A stretch of 64,000 bases of DNA from Streptomyces olindensis (GTDB lineage Bacteria; Actinomycetota; Actinomycetes; Streptomycetales; Streptomycetaceae): assembly GCA_000696115.1 (NCBI GenBank), contig JJOH01000094.1:42713-106712 (forward strand), read 5' to 3'. The position numbers and the translations under genes were made by a program. Each line of letters begins with the position of its first letter. Position 1 is the stretch's first letter. The notes under the pieces were generated by a model that was not told the DNA's origin, did not search any database, and saw only the letters and a program-made list of their open reading frames with translations. Of this stretch, positions 1 to 6,922 are shown in pieces.

Positions 1-370
1 AGTTCTTCCGGGCGAACAGCGTCTCCGGCACGTCGAGTTCGGCGCGCAGCTCGCCCGTGCGCGGGATCTCGCCGACGAACTCGACGGTGCCCGACAACTC
101 GGCACCGCGCAGCTCGTCGTACTCCTCGCCCGTGTCGACCACGATCGCCACACGCGGATCGCGCCGCAGGTCGGCCCACCGCTTGCTGCGCACGACCGAG
201 TACAGCCACATCGAGGTGCCGTCCCAGGCGAACCACAGCGTGCTCACGTGCGGAGCGCCGCCCGCCGAGACCGTGGCGACCCGGCAGGTGCGCTGCGTGG
301 TCAGGAAGTCGTCCAGCTCGCCCGGCGTCATCATGATCTTCCGGCCCCGGCGCTGCTGCGTGACGGTCAT
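1..370 (-). CDS. PPOX-class pyridoxamine 5'-phosphate oxidase-like flavin/F420 protein (3' end outside window)
   Basis: The reverse strand reads MTVTQQRRGRKIMMTPGELD from an ATG at 370, preceded by a strong AGAGGGGGAGC ribosome-binding site. The body (TCRVATVSAGGAPHVSTLWF, then RSKRWADLRRDPRVAIVVD) is the split beta-barrel of the pyridoxamine-phosphate-oxidase-like family, whose actinobacterial members bind FMN or F420 and reduce varied substrates. About 123 codons are present and the C-terminus lies beyond base 1. Substrate and cofactor cannot be read from the sequence. A perfect 22-bp palindrome starts 28 nt upstream, so the gene is probably controlled by a dimeric repressor encoded elsewhere. 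Confidence 0.85.
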   Translation of the reverse strand, partial: MTVTQQRRGRKIMMTPGELDDFLTTQRTCRVATVSAGGAPHVSTLWFAWDGTSMWLYSVVRSKRWADLRRDPRVAIVVDTGEEYDELRGAELSGTVEFVGEIPRTGELRAELDVPETLFARKN

Positions 371-397
371 GCTCCCCCTCTTTCTTCTCCCACGTCG

Positions 398-419
398 TGT
401 CAGAGGAGATCCTCTGACA
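398..419. promoter_or_regulatory. 22-bp palindromic operator candidate
   Basis: Two 10-bp arms, TGTCAGAGGA (398-407) and TCCTCTGACA (410-419), are perfectly complementary around a 2-nt centre. A second, overlapping symmetric pair TCTGAC/GTCAGA spans 413-429, so the GTCAGA core occurs three times. It lies between the PPOX gene (minus) and the isochorismatase-like gene (plus). The geometry suits a TetR- or MarR-type dimer; no cognate regulator is adjacent in the window. Confidence 0.5.
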
Positions 420-525
420 TCACGTCAGAAAAGAATGAGTTCTCTTCCGTCGGCGCGCAACGCTTCCGTCCGTGCGCAACGGTGGCTACGCTCGCCCGCC
501 CAGCCGCCGGCGACAGGGGGAAGCC

Positions 526-1176
526 GTGCCCTCGTACGCGGAGCTCAGCGAACTCCTCGATCCGGACACCACCGTGCTGCTCACCGTCGAGTGCCAGGAG
601 GGCGTCGTCGGGAAGGACAGCGCGCTGCCCGAACTCGCCGAAGAGGCAGGCTCCAGCGGGATGCTCACCCACGTGGCCCGCCTGGTCGCCGCCGCCCACG
701 AGCGCGGTGTCCAGGTCGTGCACGCCGTCGCCGAGCGCCGGCCCGACGGCCGGGGTTCCAGCCGCAACGCCCGTCTCTTCCGCGCCGCCGCCCGCCTGCC
801 CGTCAAGCAGTTGGCCGGCACGCCGGCGGTGCGGGTCGCCGCCCCGATCGAGGTCGCCGACGAGGACCTCGTCGTACGGCGCCTGCACGGCCTGTCGCCC
901 CTCCAGGGCACCGACGTCGACCCGCTGCTGCGCAACCTTGGCTGCCGCACGCTGATCGTCACCGGTGTCTCGGCCAACGTGGCGATACCCAACGCCGTGT
1001 TCGACGCGGTGAACCGCGGCTACACCGTCGTGGTCCCGGCCGACGCCATCGCGGGGGTGCCCTCCGACTACACCCCCGCGATGATCCGCCACACCCTCGC
1101 GTTGGTCGCCACGGTCGCGACCACGGACGAGGTGCTGGCGTGTCTGGGGCGTCGGGGCGGGGTCAGGCGAGCGTGA
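526..1176 (+). CDS. Isochorismatase-fold (cysteine hydrolase-like) protein lacking the catalytic triad
   Basis: The 216-residue protein starts at GTG 526 behind ACAGGGGGA; an upstream in-frame ATG at 472 has no ribosome-binding site. The fold is clear: LLTVECQ aligns with the family's LLVIDxQ strand, DLVVRRLHGLSPLQGTD with DxVVxKxxxSAFxGTD, and VTGVSANVAIPNA with VTGVATNVCVEAT. The normal Asp-Lys-Cys triad is therefore Glu-Arg-Ala here, which should abolish nucleophilic hydrolysis. It may be a non-catalytic binding protein. It converges with the Rieske gene with a 14-bp overlap. Fold assignment is firm; role unknown. Confidence 0.8.
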   Translation: MPSYAELSELLDPDTTVLLTVECQEGVVGKDSALPELAEEAGSSGMLTHVARLVAAAHERGVQVVHAVAERRPDGRGSSRNARLFRAAARLPVKQLAGTPAVRVAAPIEVADEDLVVRRLHGLSPLQGTDVDPLLRNLGCRTLIVTGVSANVAIPNAVFDAVNRGYTVVVPADAIAGVPSDYTPAMIRHTLALVATVATTDEVLACLGRRGGVRRA

Positions 1177-1651
1177 TGGAGTCGCCGTTCACGGTCACCT
1201 GCTTCGCCTCCAACGGCTTGACCGCGGGGCCCTTCTTCACGCTGCCGTCGAGGACGGAGAACTGACTGCCGTGGCAGGTGCAGGAGATGATGTCGTCCTT
1301 GAGGTCCACCATCGGGCAGTTCTGGTGGGTGCAGATCGTCGAGAAGGCCTTGAAGTCACCCGCGGCCGGCTGCGAGACGACGACCTTCTCGTCCTTGAAG
1401 ATCTTGCCGCTGCCCTCGGGGATGTCGGCGGTCTTCGCGAGCGCCGCGCCACCGGCTCCCGCCCCGGCGGACGAGCCGCCCTCGGAGTTCGTCGCGCCGC
1501 CGCCCGCGGCGCCCTGCTCGGTGGACGAGTCGGACGCCTTGTCGTCCGAGCCGCACGCCGTCAGCGCCACGGTGAGCCCCGCCGCGCCGACCGCCGCCAC
1601 GACGGCACGGCGGTTCGGTCCCGACACCGGCTGAACTGATTCGCTGGTCAT
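1163..1651 (-). CDS. Rieske (2Fe-2S) iron-sulfur lipoprotein
   Basis: This 162-residue protein has an Arg-Arg N-terminus (NRRAVVAAVG) and lipobox ALTAC with Cys33, so it is probably exported by Tat and lipid-anchored. A Gly/Ser/Ala-rich linker (about 40-70) leads to a C-terminal Rieske domain. Cys107 and His109 (CTH) pair with Cys124 and His127 (CTCH) as cluster ligands, and Cys112/Cys126 are placed to form the usual disulfide. It is a single-domain electron carrier rather than an oxygenase, and its redox partner is not identifiable here. The start ATG at 1651 follows GGAAGG. Confidence 0.9.
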   Translation of the reverse strand: MTSESVQPVSGPNRRAVVAAVGAAGLTVALTACGSDDKASDSSTEQGAAGGGATNSEGGSSAGAGAGGAALAKTADIPEGSGKIFKDEKVVVSQPAAGDFKAFSTICTHQNCPMVDLKDDIISCTCHGSQFSVLDGSVKKGPAVKPLEAKQVTVNGDSITLA

Positions 1652-2034
1652 GCTGACGTTCCTTCCGGGGATTCCTGATCTGCGGAGAGGTACGGTCCTT
1701 GGGGACCGGCTGTTCAGACAACGTCGAAATCCTGACCCGTCCGCCCAGCGCCGTGGGTAAAACGGAGCTGTCGGTTCGCTGTCGGGTTCCGGCGCGCCGG
1801 CGCGAGGCCGTCGCCCATGGCGGCGCCCGACCACGGCGGGCACCGACCGGCTGGCCGAGGCCGCCCCGCGCACACGGCCGACCCGCTCGCCAACGACCAG
1901 GACTGGCACCTGGTGCTGTGGCTGCGGGCACAGGCACAGGCGGGTGACCAGGTCGGGTTGTTGGCAGCCGCGGAGGCAACAGTGGGTTCTCCGCAGCCGC
2001 GGAGGAACAGCGGGCCCTCCGCCGACCGGGGAGG
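1652..2034. other. Gene-free stretch upstream of the Rieske gene
   Basis: No convincing coding region is seen on either strand. The right end holds two near copies of GCAGCCGCGGAGG (about 1968 and 1994) and a hairpin, listed separately, that could end MFS transcription. The left end should carry the Rieske promoter, but no clear -35/-10 pair is visible. Confidence 0.4.
1999..2022 (-). terminator. Hairpin after the MFS gene
   Basis: GCGGAGG (1999-2005) pairs with CCTCCGC (2016-2022) across a 10-nt loop, 12 nt beyond the MFS stop on the minus strand. There is no U-tract, which is common in high-GC actinomycetes. Confidence 0.35.
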
Positions 2035-3231
2035 TTACGGCCGTACAGGCGCTTTCTCGGAGGGGAGGCGTGTGCGGTTGCGGGCCGGTCGCCGGTCGGC
2101 CGCCCAGACGGCCAGCCCGCAGGCAGCGAAGCCGGCGCCGAGCAGGCTGGAGCCCGCCCAGCCGTGGGCGGTGAAGAGGGCGGTGGTCGCGGCTGCGCCG
2201 AGGGCGGAGCCGAGGGAGTAGAAGACCATGTAACCGCCGATGACGCTGCCGACGCGATCCCGATACAGGGCGGTGAGCACATGCTGGTTGCTCACGTGCA
2301 CGGCCTGGACCGCGAAGTCGAGGAGCACGATCCCGGCGACGAGGAGCCACAGTGACCACGGCAGCTGTGCGATCGCGGTCCACGAGAGGACGAGCAGGGC
2401 GAGCGCGAGACCGGTGACCGGGACCGCCCCGCCCGCATCCGCCCACCGTCCCGCGCGTGCCGCGCCGAGCGCGCCGGCGAGCCCGGCGACGCCGAACAGT
2501 CCGATCTGGCTCTCCGTCAGCTGCCACGGCGTGTCCGCGAGCGGCAGGGCCAGTCCGCTCCACAGGCTTCCGAACGACGCGAACAAGAAGAACGCGATGA
2601 GCCCGCGCGTCAAGAAGAGCCGCTGCCCGAACAGTCCGCCGAGTGAGACGACGACCTTCCTGTATCCCGCGGTTGAGGTGGAGCGCTCCTCCGACGGCAG
2701 TGCGCCGAGCACGAGAGCCGCGAGCCCGAGTGACAGCACCGCGAGCACGGCATAGACGCTCCGCCAGCCCCACATCTCGGCGAGAGCGCCGGTGACGACC
2801 CGCGCGCCCAGGATGCCGACCACCACGCCCGAGGTCACGACACCGATGTTCCGCCCGCGTTCGGCAGGCCGGGAGACCGACGCGGCGTAGGCCACCGCGG
2901 TCTGTACGACGACCGCGAACATCCCGGCCGTCGCGAGCCCCACGAACGCCACCCATGCGGCCGGTGCCGAGGCCGTGAGGGCCATGCCCGCCGCGGTGAT
3001 CAGGAGGTGCACGGCGATGAGCCGGCGCCTGTCGACCACGTCCCCGAGCGGCACCAGCAGCACCAGTCCTGCCAGATAACCGAACTGGCCGGTCGCGACG
3101 ATCCATCCGGCGAGCCCCGCCGACACCCCGAGATCGCGTCCCATCGGCTCCAGAACCGGCTGCGCGGCGTAGATGCCCGCGACCGCCACAGCGCACGCCA
3201 CCGCGAGCAGTAAACGCCGCCGGGCATCCAT
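2035..3231 (-). CDS. MFS transporter (drug/metabolite exporter type)
   Basis: A 398-residue polytopic protein begins MDARRRLLLAVACAVAVAGI and continues through about twelve hydrophobic segments (AAQPVLEPMGRDLGVS; TGQFGYLAGLVLLVPLGDVV; DRRRLIAVHLL; SLGSALGAAATTALF). The GDVVDRRR loop after the second segment is the MFS motif A. An upstream in-frame start at 3264 exists, but it would place the start codon inside the palindrome shared with the divergent HxlR gene. That arrangement strongly suggests the HxlR protein regulates this exporter. Substrate unknown. Confidence 0.85.
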   Translation of the reverse strand: MDARRRLLLAVACAVAVAGIYAAQPVLEPMGRDLGVSAGLAGWIVATGQFGYLAGLVLLVPLGDVVDRRRLIAVHLLITAAGMALTASAPAAWVAFVGLATAGMFAVVVQTAVAYAASVSRPAERGRNIGVVTSGVVVGILGARVVTGALAEMWGWRSVYAVLAVLSLGLAALVLGALPSEERSTSTAGYRKVVVSLGGLFGQRLFLTRGLIAFFLFASFGSLWSGLALPLADTPWQLTESQIGLFGVAGLAGALGAARAGRWADAGGAVPVTGLALALLVLSWTAIAQLPWSLWLLVAGIVLLDFAVQAVHVSNQHVLTALYRDRVGSVIGGYMVFYSLGSALGAAATTALFTAHGWAGSSLLGAGFAACGLAVWAADRRPARNRTRLPSEKAPVRP

Positions 3232-3244
3232 CCCACACCAACCC

Positions 3245-3261
3245 CAATCAGTAGCTGATTG
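3245..3261. promoter_or_regulatory. Operator candidate between the MFS gene and its HxlR regulator
   Basis: CAATCAG (3245-3251) and CTGATTG (3255-3261) form a perfect 7-bp inverted repeat around TAG, followed by ATTG-N4-CAAT at 3258-3269. It sits 13 nt before the MFS start, in the divergent region with the HxlR gene. Such symmetry between a regulator and its neighbour is typical of an autoregulated HxlR operator. Confidence 0.5.
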
Positions 3262-3317
3262 CAACCAATTTGACCGTACGGCAGTATGGTCTCGATCCGC
3301 AACTCATGGGAGGTGTC

Positions 3318-3776
3318 ATGCCGCGCGACGCCACGGGCGCCTCGAACCCTGACTGGACCGACCCCGACTGCCCCGTCGCCCGCACGCTCGACCTCGTCGG
3401 CGACAGGTGGAGCCTGCTCATCGTCCGCGACGCGATGGACGGGGCGCGATCGTTCACCGAGTTCCAGCGCCGGACCGGCATCGCCCGTAACGTCCTCACC
3501 GACCGCCTCCGCAAGCTCACCGCTCACGGGCTCGTCGCCCAGCGCACCGCCCCGTCGGGCCGCCGTCAGCAGTACGTGCTCACCGACGCCGGCCGCGATC
3601 TCTTCCCCGTCATCGTCGCTCTGCGACAGTGGGGAGAACGCAACGCCTTCGCCCCCGGTGAGACGCACTCCGTCCTTGTCGACCGGCACGGGAACCCGGT
3701 TCCGGCCATCGCGCCGACCAGCGCCGACGGCACTGCCCTCGACGCCGACACCACTCACGTGCGGAAGGCCCCATAA
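3318..3776 (+). CDS. HxlR-family winged-helix transcriptional regulator
   Basis: The start ATG at 3318 (MPRDATGASNPDW) follows GGGAGGTGTC. The 152-residue protein carries the HxlR signature: CPVARTLDLVGDRWSLLIVR near residues 20-39, then RSFTEFQRRTGIARNVLTDR with the recognition helix, RLRKLTAHGLV, and the wing GRRQQYVLTDAGRDL. HxlR proteins are DNA-binding dimers that often sense reactive aldehydes or drugs and control a divergent gene. Here the divergent partner is the MFS exporter and the shared palindrome is at 3245-3261. The inducer is unknown. Confidence 0.9.
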   Translation: MPRDATGASNPDWTDPDCPVARTLDLVGDRWSLLIVRDAMDGARSFTEFQRRTGIARNVLTDRLRKLTAHGLVAQRTAPSGRRQQYVLTDAGRDLFPVIVALRQWGERNAFAPGETHSVLVDRHGNPVPAIAPTSADGTALDADTTHVRKAP

Positions 3777-3886
3777 CGGCGGAGATCACTGGCGGTTACT
3801 ATGCTCACCTCCTGCCGGAGGCCGGGGGCAAGGGCCGCATCGGGCCCCTCCGAGGCCGGTCGTGGACTGCAAGGCTGAAGAGACGG

Positions 3887-4654
3887 ATGGCCCGGGACAT
3901 GCTGGAAGAGGTCACCGCGACCCGCTACATCACGCCCCTGCGTGAGGGTGGTTCGCTGCCGGGACTCGTCGAGGCCGACGACTTCGGCACGTACGTCCTG
4001 AAGTTCACCGGCGCGGGACAGGGCCGCAAGACGCTCGTCGCCGAGGTGGTCTGCGGGGAACTCGCCCGCCGGCTGGGACTGCGCGTGCCGCGCCTGGTCA
4101 CGGTCAGGCTCGACGCGGAGCTGGGACTCGGCGAGCCCGACGAGCAGGTCCAGGGCCTGCTCAGGTCCAGCGGCGGCACCAACCTCGGCATGGGCTTCCT
4201 CTCCGGCGCGCTCGGTTTCGACCCGCTCGCCTTCCGGGTGAGCCCGGAAGAGGCCGGGCGGATCGTCTGGTTCGACGCGCTGGTCAACAACGTCGACCGG
4301 TCCTGGCGCAACCCCAACCTGCTGATGTGGCGGGGCGAGTTGTGGCTCGTCGACCACGGCGCGACGATGATCTGGCACCACAACTGGCGCGGTGCCGAGG
4401 CCTCGGCGGCCCGCCCCTACGACGCCTCCGACCACGCGCTCGCGCCCTTCGCGCCCGACATCGCCGCCGCGGCGGCCGAGTTGGCTCCCCGGATCACCGA
4501 GCGGCTCCTCGCCGAGGTCACCGCCCGGATCCCCGACTCCTGGCTGGCGGACGAGCCCGGCTTCGACACACCGGACGACCTGAGGCAGGCCTACGCGCGC
4601 CCGCTGCTCGCCCGGGCCGCCGTCATCCACGACCGCATCCAGGGAATCAAGTGA
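3887..4654 (+). CDS. HipA-like kinase-fold protein
   Basis: This 255-residue protein carries HipA/PI3-4-kinase-like elements: a glycine-containing strand followed by YVLKFTG (ATP-binding Lys), SGTNLGMGFLS-type substrate loop text (GGTNLGMGFLSG), VNNVDRSWRNPNLLMW as the catalytic loop with Asp and Asn, and LWLVDHGATMIWHH as the metal-binding Asp motif. No HipB-like antitoxin gene is adjacent; the GTG of the DUF3037 gene overlaps its stop codon (GTGA). The pair recurs in actinomycetes as far as I recall, and the substrate is unknown. ATG at 3899 is an alternative start. Confidence 0.75.
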   Translation: MARDMLEEVTATRYITPLREGGSLPGLVEADDFGTYVLKFTGAGQGRKTLVAEVVCGELARRLGLRVPRLVTVRLDAELGLGEPDEQVQGLLRSSGGTNLGMGFLSGALGFDPLAFRVSPEEAGRIVWFDALVNNVDRSWRNPNLLMWRGELWLVDHGATMIWHHNWRGAEASAARPYDASDHALAPFAPDIAAAAAELAPRITERLLAEVTARIPDSWLADEPGFDTPDDLRQAYARPLLARAAVIHDRIQGIK

Positions 4655-5064
4655 GCGACCGGCACATCATCAAGGGCGGCCCCCGGGACCGCCAGATCTA
4701 CGAGTACGCCGTCCTGCGCGTGGTCCCGCGCGTCGAGCGCGGCGAGTGCATCAACGCCGGGGTGCTCCTGTACTGCCGCGCCGAGGCCTACGTCGGCGCG
4801 CGCACCCACCTGGACGAGACCCGCCTGCTCGCCCTCGACCCGCAGGCGGACGTGGCCGGTGTCCGGGCCGCCCTCGGCGCCGTGGAGAGGCTCTGCGCGG
4901 GCGGTACGGCGGCGGGCCAGGCCGCGGCCGACGACCCCGGCCGCCGCTTCCGCTGGCTGGTCGCCCCCCGGTCCACGATCGTCCAGCCCGGACCCGTCCA
5001 CACCGGCCTGACGCGAGATCCGGCGGCGGAGACGGAGCGGCTGCTGGACCTCCTGGTGAGGTGA
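4651..5064 (+). CDS. DUF3037 family protein, coupled to the HipA-like kinase
   Basis: The 137-residue protein starts at GTG 4651, overlapping the preceding stop by four bases, so it is probably translationally coupled. YEYAVLRVVPRVERGECINA near residues 17-36 followed by GVLLYCR is the recognisable DUF3037 core. No signal peptide or membrane segment is seen. Family function is not established. The fixed pairing with a HipA-like kinase suggests the two act together, either as partner or as substrate, which is inference. Confidence 0.8.
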   Translation: MSDRHIIKGGPRDRQIYEYAVLRVVPRVERGECINAGVLLYCRAEAYVGARTHLDETRLLALDPQADVAGVRAALGAVERLCAGGTAAGQAAADDPGRRFRWLVAPRSTIVQPGPVHTGLTRDPAAETERLLDLLVR

Positions 5065-5112
5065 GAGGGGCCCGGCGGGGCCGGGGGATGGATCACATGG
5101 CCGAGCTGGCCG

Positions 5113-5141
5113 TTGACACCGCGTGCCAGGGCTTCTAGCGT
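5113..5141 (+). promoter_or_regulatory. Sigma-HrdB-type promoter for the SDR operon
   Basis: TTGACA at 5113-5118 and TAGCGT at 5136-5141 are separated by exactly 17 nt, matching the Streptomyces vegetative consensus (TTGACN, TAGVVT). Transcription would begin near 5148, about 43 nt before the fabG start. Confidence 0.75.
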
Positions 5142-5190
5142 CACACCCACTGAAGGTACTAAGCGGTCGCTCACCCGAGGAGAAGCAGCC

Positions 5191-5952
5191 ATGTCCACCA
5201 CTGAGCAGCGGGTCGCCGTCGTCACCGGTGCCGCGCGCGGCATCGGCGCCGCCACCGCCGTACGACTGGCCGCCGAGGGCCGCGCGGTCGCCGTGCTCGA
5301 CCTCGACGAAGCCGCCTGCAAGGACACCGTCGAGAAGATCACCGCCGCCGGTGGCAAGGCCATCGCGGTCGGCTGTGACGTCTCGGACGAGGCGCAGGTC
5401 GAGGCGGCCGTCGCGCGGATCGTCGAGGAGCTCGGCGCGCCGACCATCCTGGTCAACAACGCGGGCGTGCTGCGCGACAACCTGCTGTTCAAGATGAGCG
5501 TCTCCGACTGGGACACCGTCATGAACGTGCACCTGCGCGGCGCCTTCCTTATGTCCAAAGCCTGCCAGAAGCACATGGTGGACGCGGGCTTCGGCCGGAT
5601 CGTCAACCTGTCGTCGTCGTCCGCGCTCGGCAACCGCGGCCAGGTGAACTACTCGGCCGCCAAGGCGGGCCTGCAGGGCTTCACCAAGACCCTCGCCAAG
5701 GAGCTCGGCAAGTTCGGCGTCACCGCCAACTCCGTCGCCCCCGGCTTCATCGCCACCGAGATGACCAAGGCCACCGCCGAGCGCGTCGGCATGGGCTTCG
5801 AGGACTTCAAGGCCGCCGCCGCCACGCAGATCCCGGTGGCCCGGGTCGGTGAGCCGGACGACATCGCCAACGCCATCGCCTTCTTCACCGGCGAGGCCGC
5901 CGGGTTCGTCTCCGGCCAGGTGCTGTACGTGGCCGGCGGACCGCTCGACTAA
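5191..5952 (+). CDS. fabG: 3-oxoacyl-ACP reductase-like SDR oxidoreductase (FabG family)
   Basis: The 253-residue protein is a classical short-chain dehydrogenase. TGAARGIGAATA (about 11-22) is the glycine-rich NAD(P) loop, LVNNAGV the adenine-site NAG motif, and SSSSALGNRGQVNYSAAK supplies the catalytic Ser, Tyr and Lys; VSGQVLYVAGG closes the fold. ATG 5191 follows CGAGGAGAAGCAGCC. The sequence resembles FabG-type 3-oxoacyl-ACP/CoA reductases. It lies 12 nt before a second SDR gene, so the two form an operon, more likely for fatty-acyl or polyketide-like metabolism than the essential fatty-acid synthase cluster, which would carry fabD/fabH/acpP nearby. Confidence 0.9.
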   Translation: MSTTEQRVAVVTGAARGIGAATAVRLAAEGRAVAVLDLDEAACKDTVEKITAAGGKAIAVGCDVSDEAQVEAAVARIVEELGAPTILVNNAGVLRDNLLFKMSVSDWDTVMNVHLRGAFLMSKACQKHMVDAGFGRIVNLSSSSALGNRGQVNYSAAKAGLQGFTKTLAKELGKFGVTANSVAPGFIATEMTKATAERVGMGFEDFKAAAATQIPVARVGEPDDIANAIAFFTGEAAGFVSGQVLYVAGGPLD

Positions 5953-5964
5953 GGGACGAAGAAC

Positions 5965-6723
5965 ATGACTTCCGTGGAACTCTCCGGCAAGGTCGCCCTC
6001 GTCACGGGCGCCAGCCGCGGCATCGGCTACGGCGTCGCCGAGGCGCTCGTCGCGCGCGGCGACCGCGTCGTCATCACCGGCCGCAACGAGGACGCCCTCA
6101 AGGAGGCAGTGGAGCGGCTCGGCGCCGACCGGGCCGTCCACGTCGCCGGCAAGGCGCACGACGAGGCCCACCAGGCCGTCGCCGTCGAGCGCGCGATGGA
6201 GGCCTTCGGCCGCATCGACTTCCTGGTCAACAACGCCGGCACCAACCCGGTGTTCGGGCCGATCGCCGACCTCGACCTGAACGTCGCCCGCAAGGTCTTC
6301 GAGACCAACGTCGTCTCGGCGCTCGGCTTCGCCCAGAAGACCTGGCACGCCTGGCAGAAGGACAACGGCGGCGCGATCGTCAACATCGCCTCCGTCGCGG
6401 GCCTGTCGCCCTCGCCGTTCATCGGCGCCTACGGCATCAGCAAGGCCGCGATGATCAACCTGACCGTGCAGCTCGCGCACGAGTTCGCGCCCAGGGTGCG
6501 GGTCAACGCGATCGCCCCGGCCGTCGTGAAGACCAAGTTCGCCCAGGCCCTGTACGAAGGCCGGGAGGAGGAGGCCGCCGCGGCCTACCCGCTCGGCCGG
6601 CTCGGCGTGCCCGCCGACATCGGCGGCGCGGCCGCGTTCCTCACCTCCGAGCAGTCCGACTGGGTCACCGGCCAGACGCTCGTCGTGGACGGCGGGATCT
6701 TCCTCAACGCCGGCACCGGCTGA
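5965..6723 (+). CDS. SDR family oxidoreductase
   Basis: The second gene of the SDR operon encodes 252 residues. TGASRGIGYGVAE is the cofactor loop, NNAGTNPVFGPI the NAG region, and NIASVAGLSPSPFIGAYGIS followed by K gives the Ser-Tyr-Lys active site. DWVTGQTLVVDGGIFLN is the usual C-terminal motif. The start ATG follows AGGGACGAAGAAC. It shares the promoter at 5113-5141 and ends just before a strong terminator. Substrate not determinable; a 3-hydroxyacyl or similar alcohol is plausible given the FabG-like partner. Confidence 0.88.
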   Translation: MTSVELSGKVALVTGASRGIGYGVAEALVARGDRVVITGRNEDALKEAVERLGADRAVHVAGKAHDEAHQAVAVERAMEAFGRIDFLVNNAGTNPVFGPIADLDLNVARKVFETNVVSALGFAQKTWHAWQKDNGGAIVNIASVAGLSPSPFIGAYGISKAAMINLTVQLAHEFAPRVRVNAIAPAVVKTKFAQALYEGREEEAAAAYPLGRLGVPADIGGAAAFLTSEQSDWVTGQTLVVDGGIFLNAGTG

Positions 6724-6743
6724 CACCGGCGTACGGGCCGCAC

Positions 6744-6780
6744 GGCACGGGCGCTCCTCGACACGAGGGGCGCCCGTGCC
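6744..6780 (+). terminator. Strong terminator of the SDR operon
   Basis: GGCACGGGCGC starting at 6744 pairs with GCGCCCGTGCC ending at 6780. The stem is extended inward by TCCTCG/CGAGG around a short ACA loop and begins 20 nt after the SDR stop codon. Confidence 0.8.
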
Positions 6781-6922
6781 ACGCGTAAAGGCACCGCAAA
6801 GGGCGATGACAACGTAGTCACATGTTTATCGATCAAGGAGTCAGGTCCGGGGGAGGGTCAGGGGCCCCGGCACTGCGGTATGGTCTGCCGACCCTTGGTA
6901 TGGCAGATCGAGGAGCGTGCGC

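Noticed and set aside
57..1265. Long plus-strand frame of 402 codons over the PPOX and isochorismatase genes
   Set aside because: Arg/Pro-rich shadow frame; the two real genes are recognisable proteins on other frames with ribosome-binding sites.
1163..3247. 694-codon minus-strand frame across MFS and Rieske genes
   Set aside because: Only its end is real (Rieske, from ATG 1651). The rest is an Arg/Gly-rich shadow antisense to nothing and in the wrong frame for the MFS gene.
3270..3290. TTGACC and TATGGT as a promoter for the HxlR gene
   Set aside because: Hexamers are only 9 nt apart, too close for a sigma-70 promoter, so I did not annotate them as one.
4591..6726. 711-codon minus-strand frame opposite DUF3037 and the SDR genes
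   Set aside because: Val/Gly/Asp-rich antisense shadow typical of high-GC DNA; both SDR proteins on the plus strand have complete motifs.
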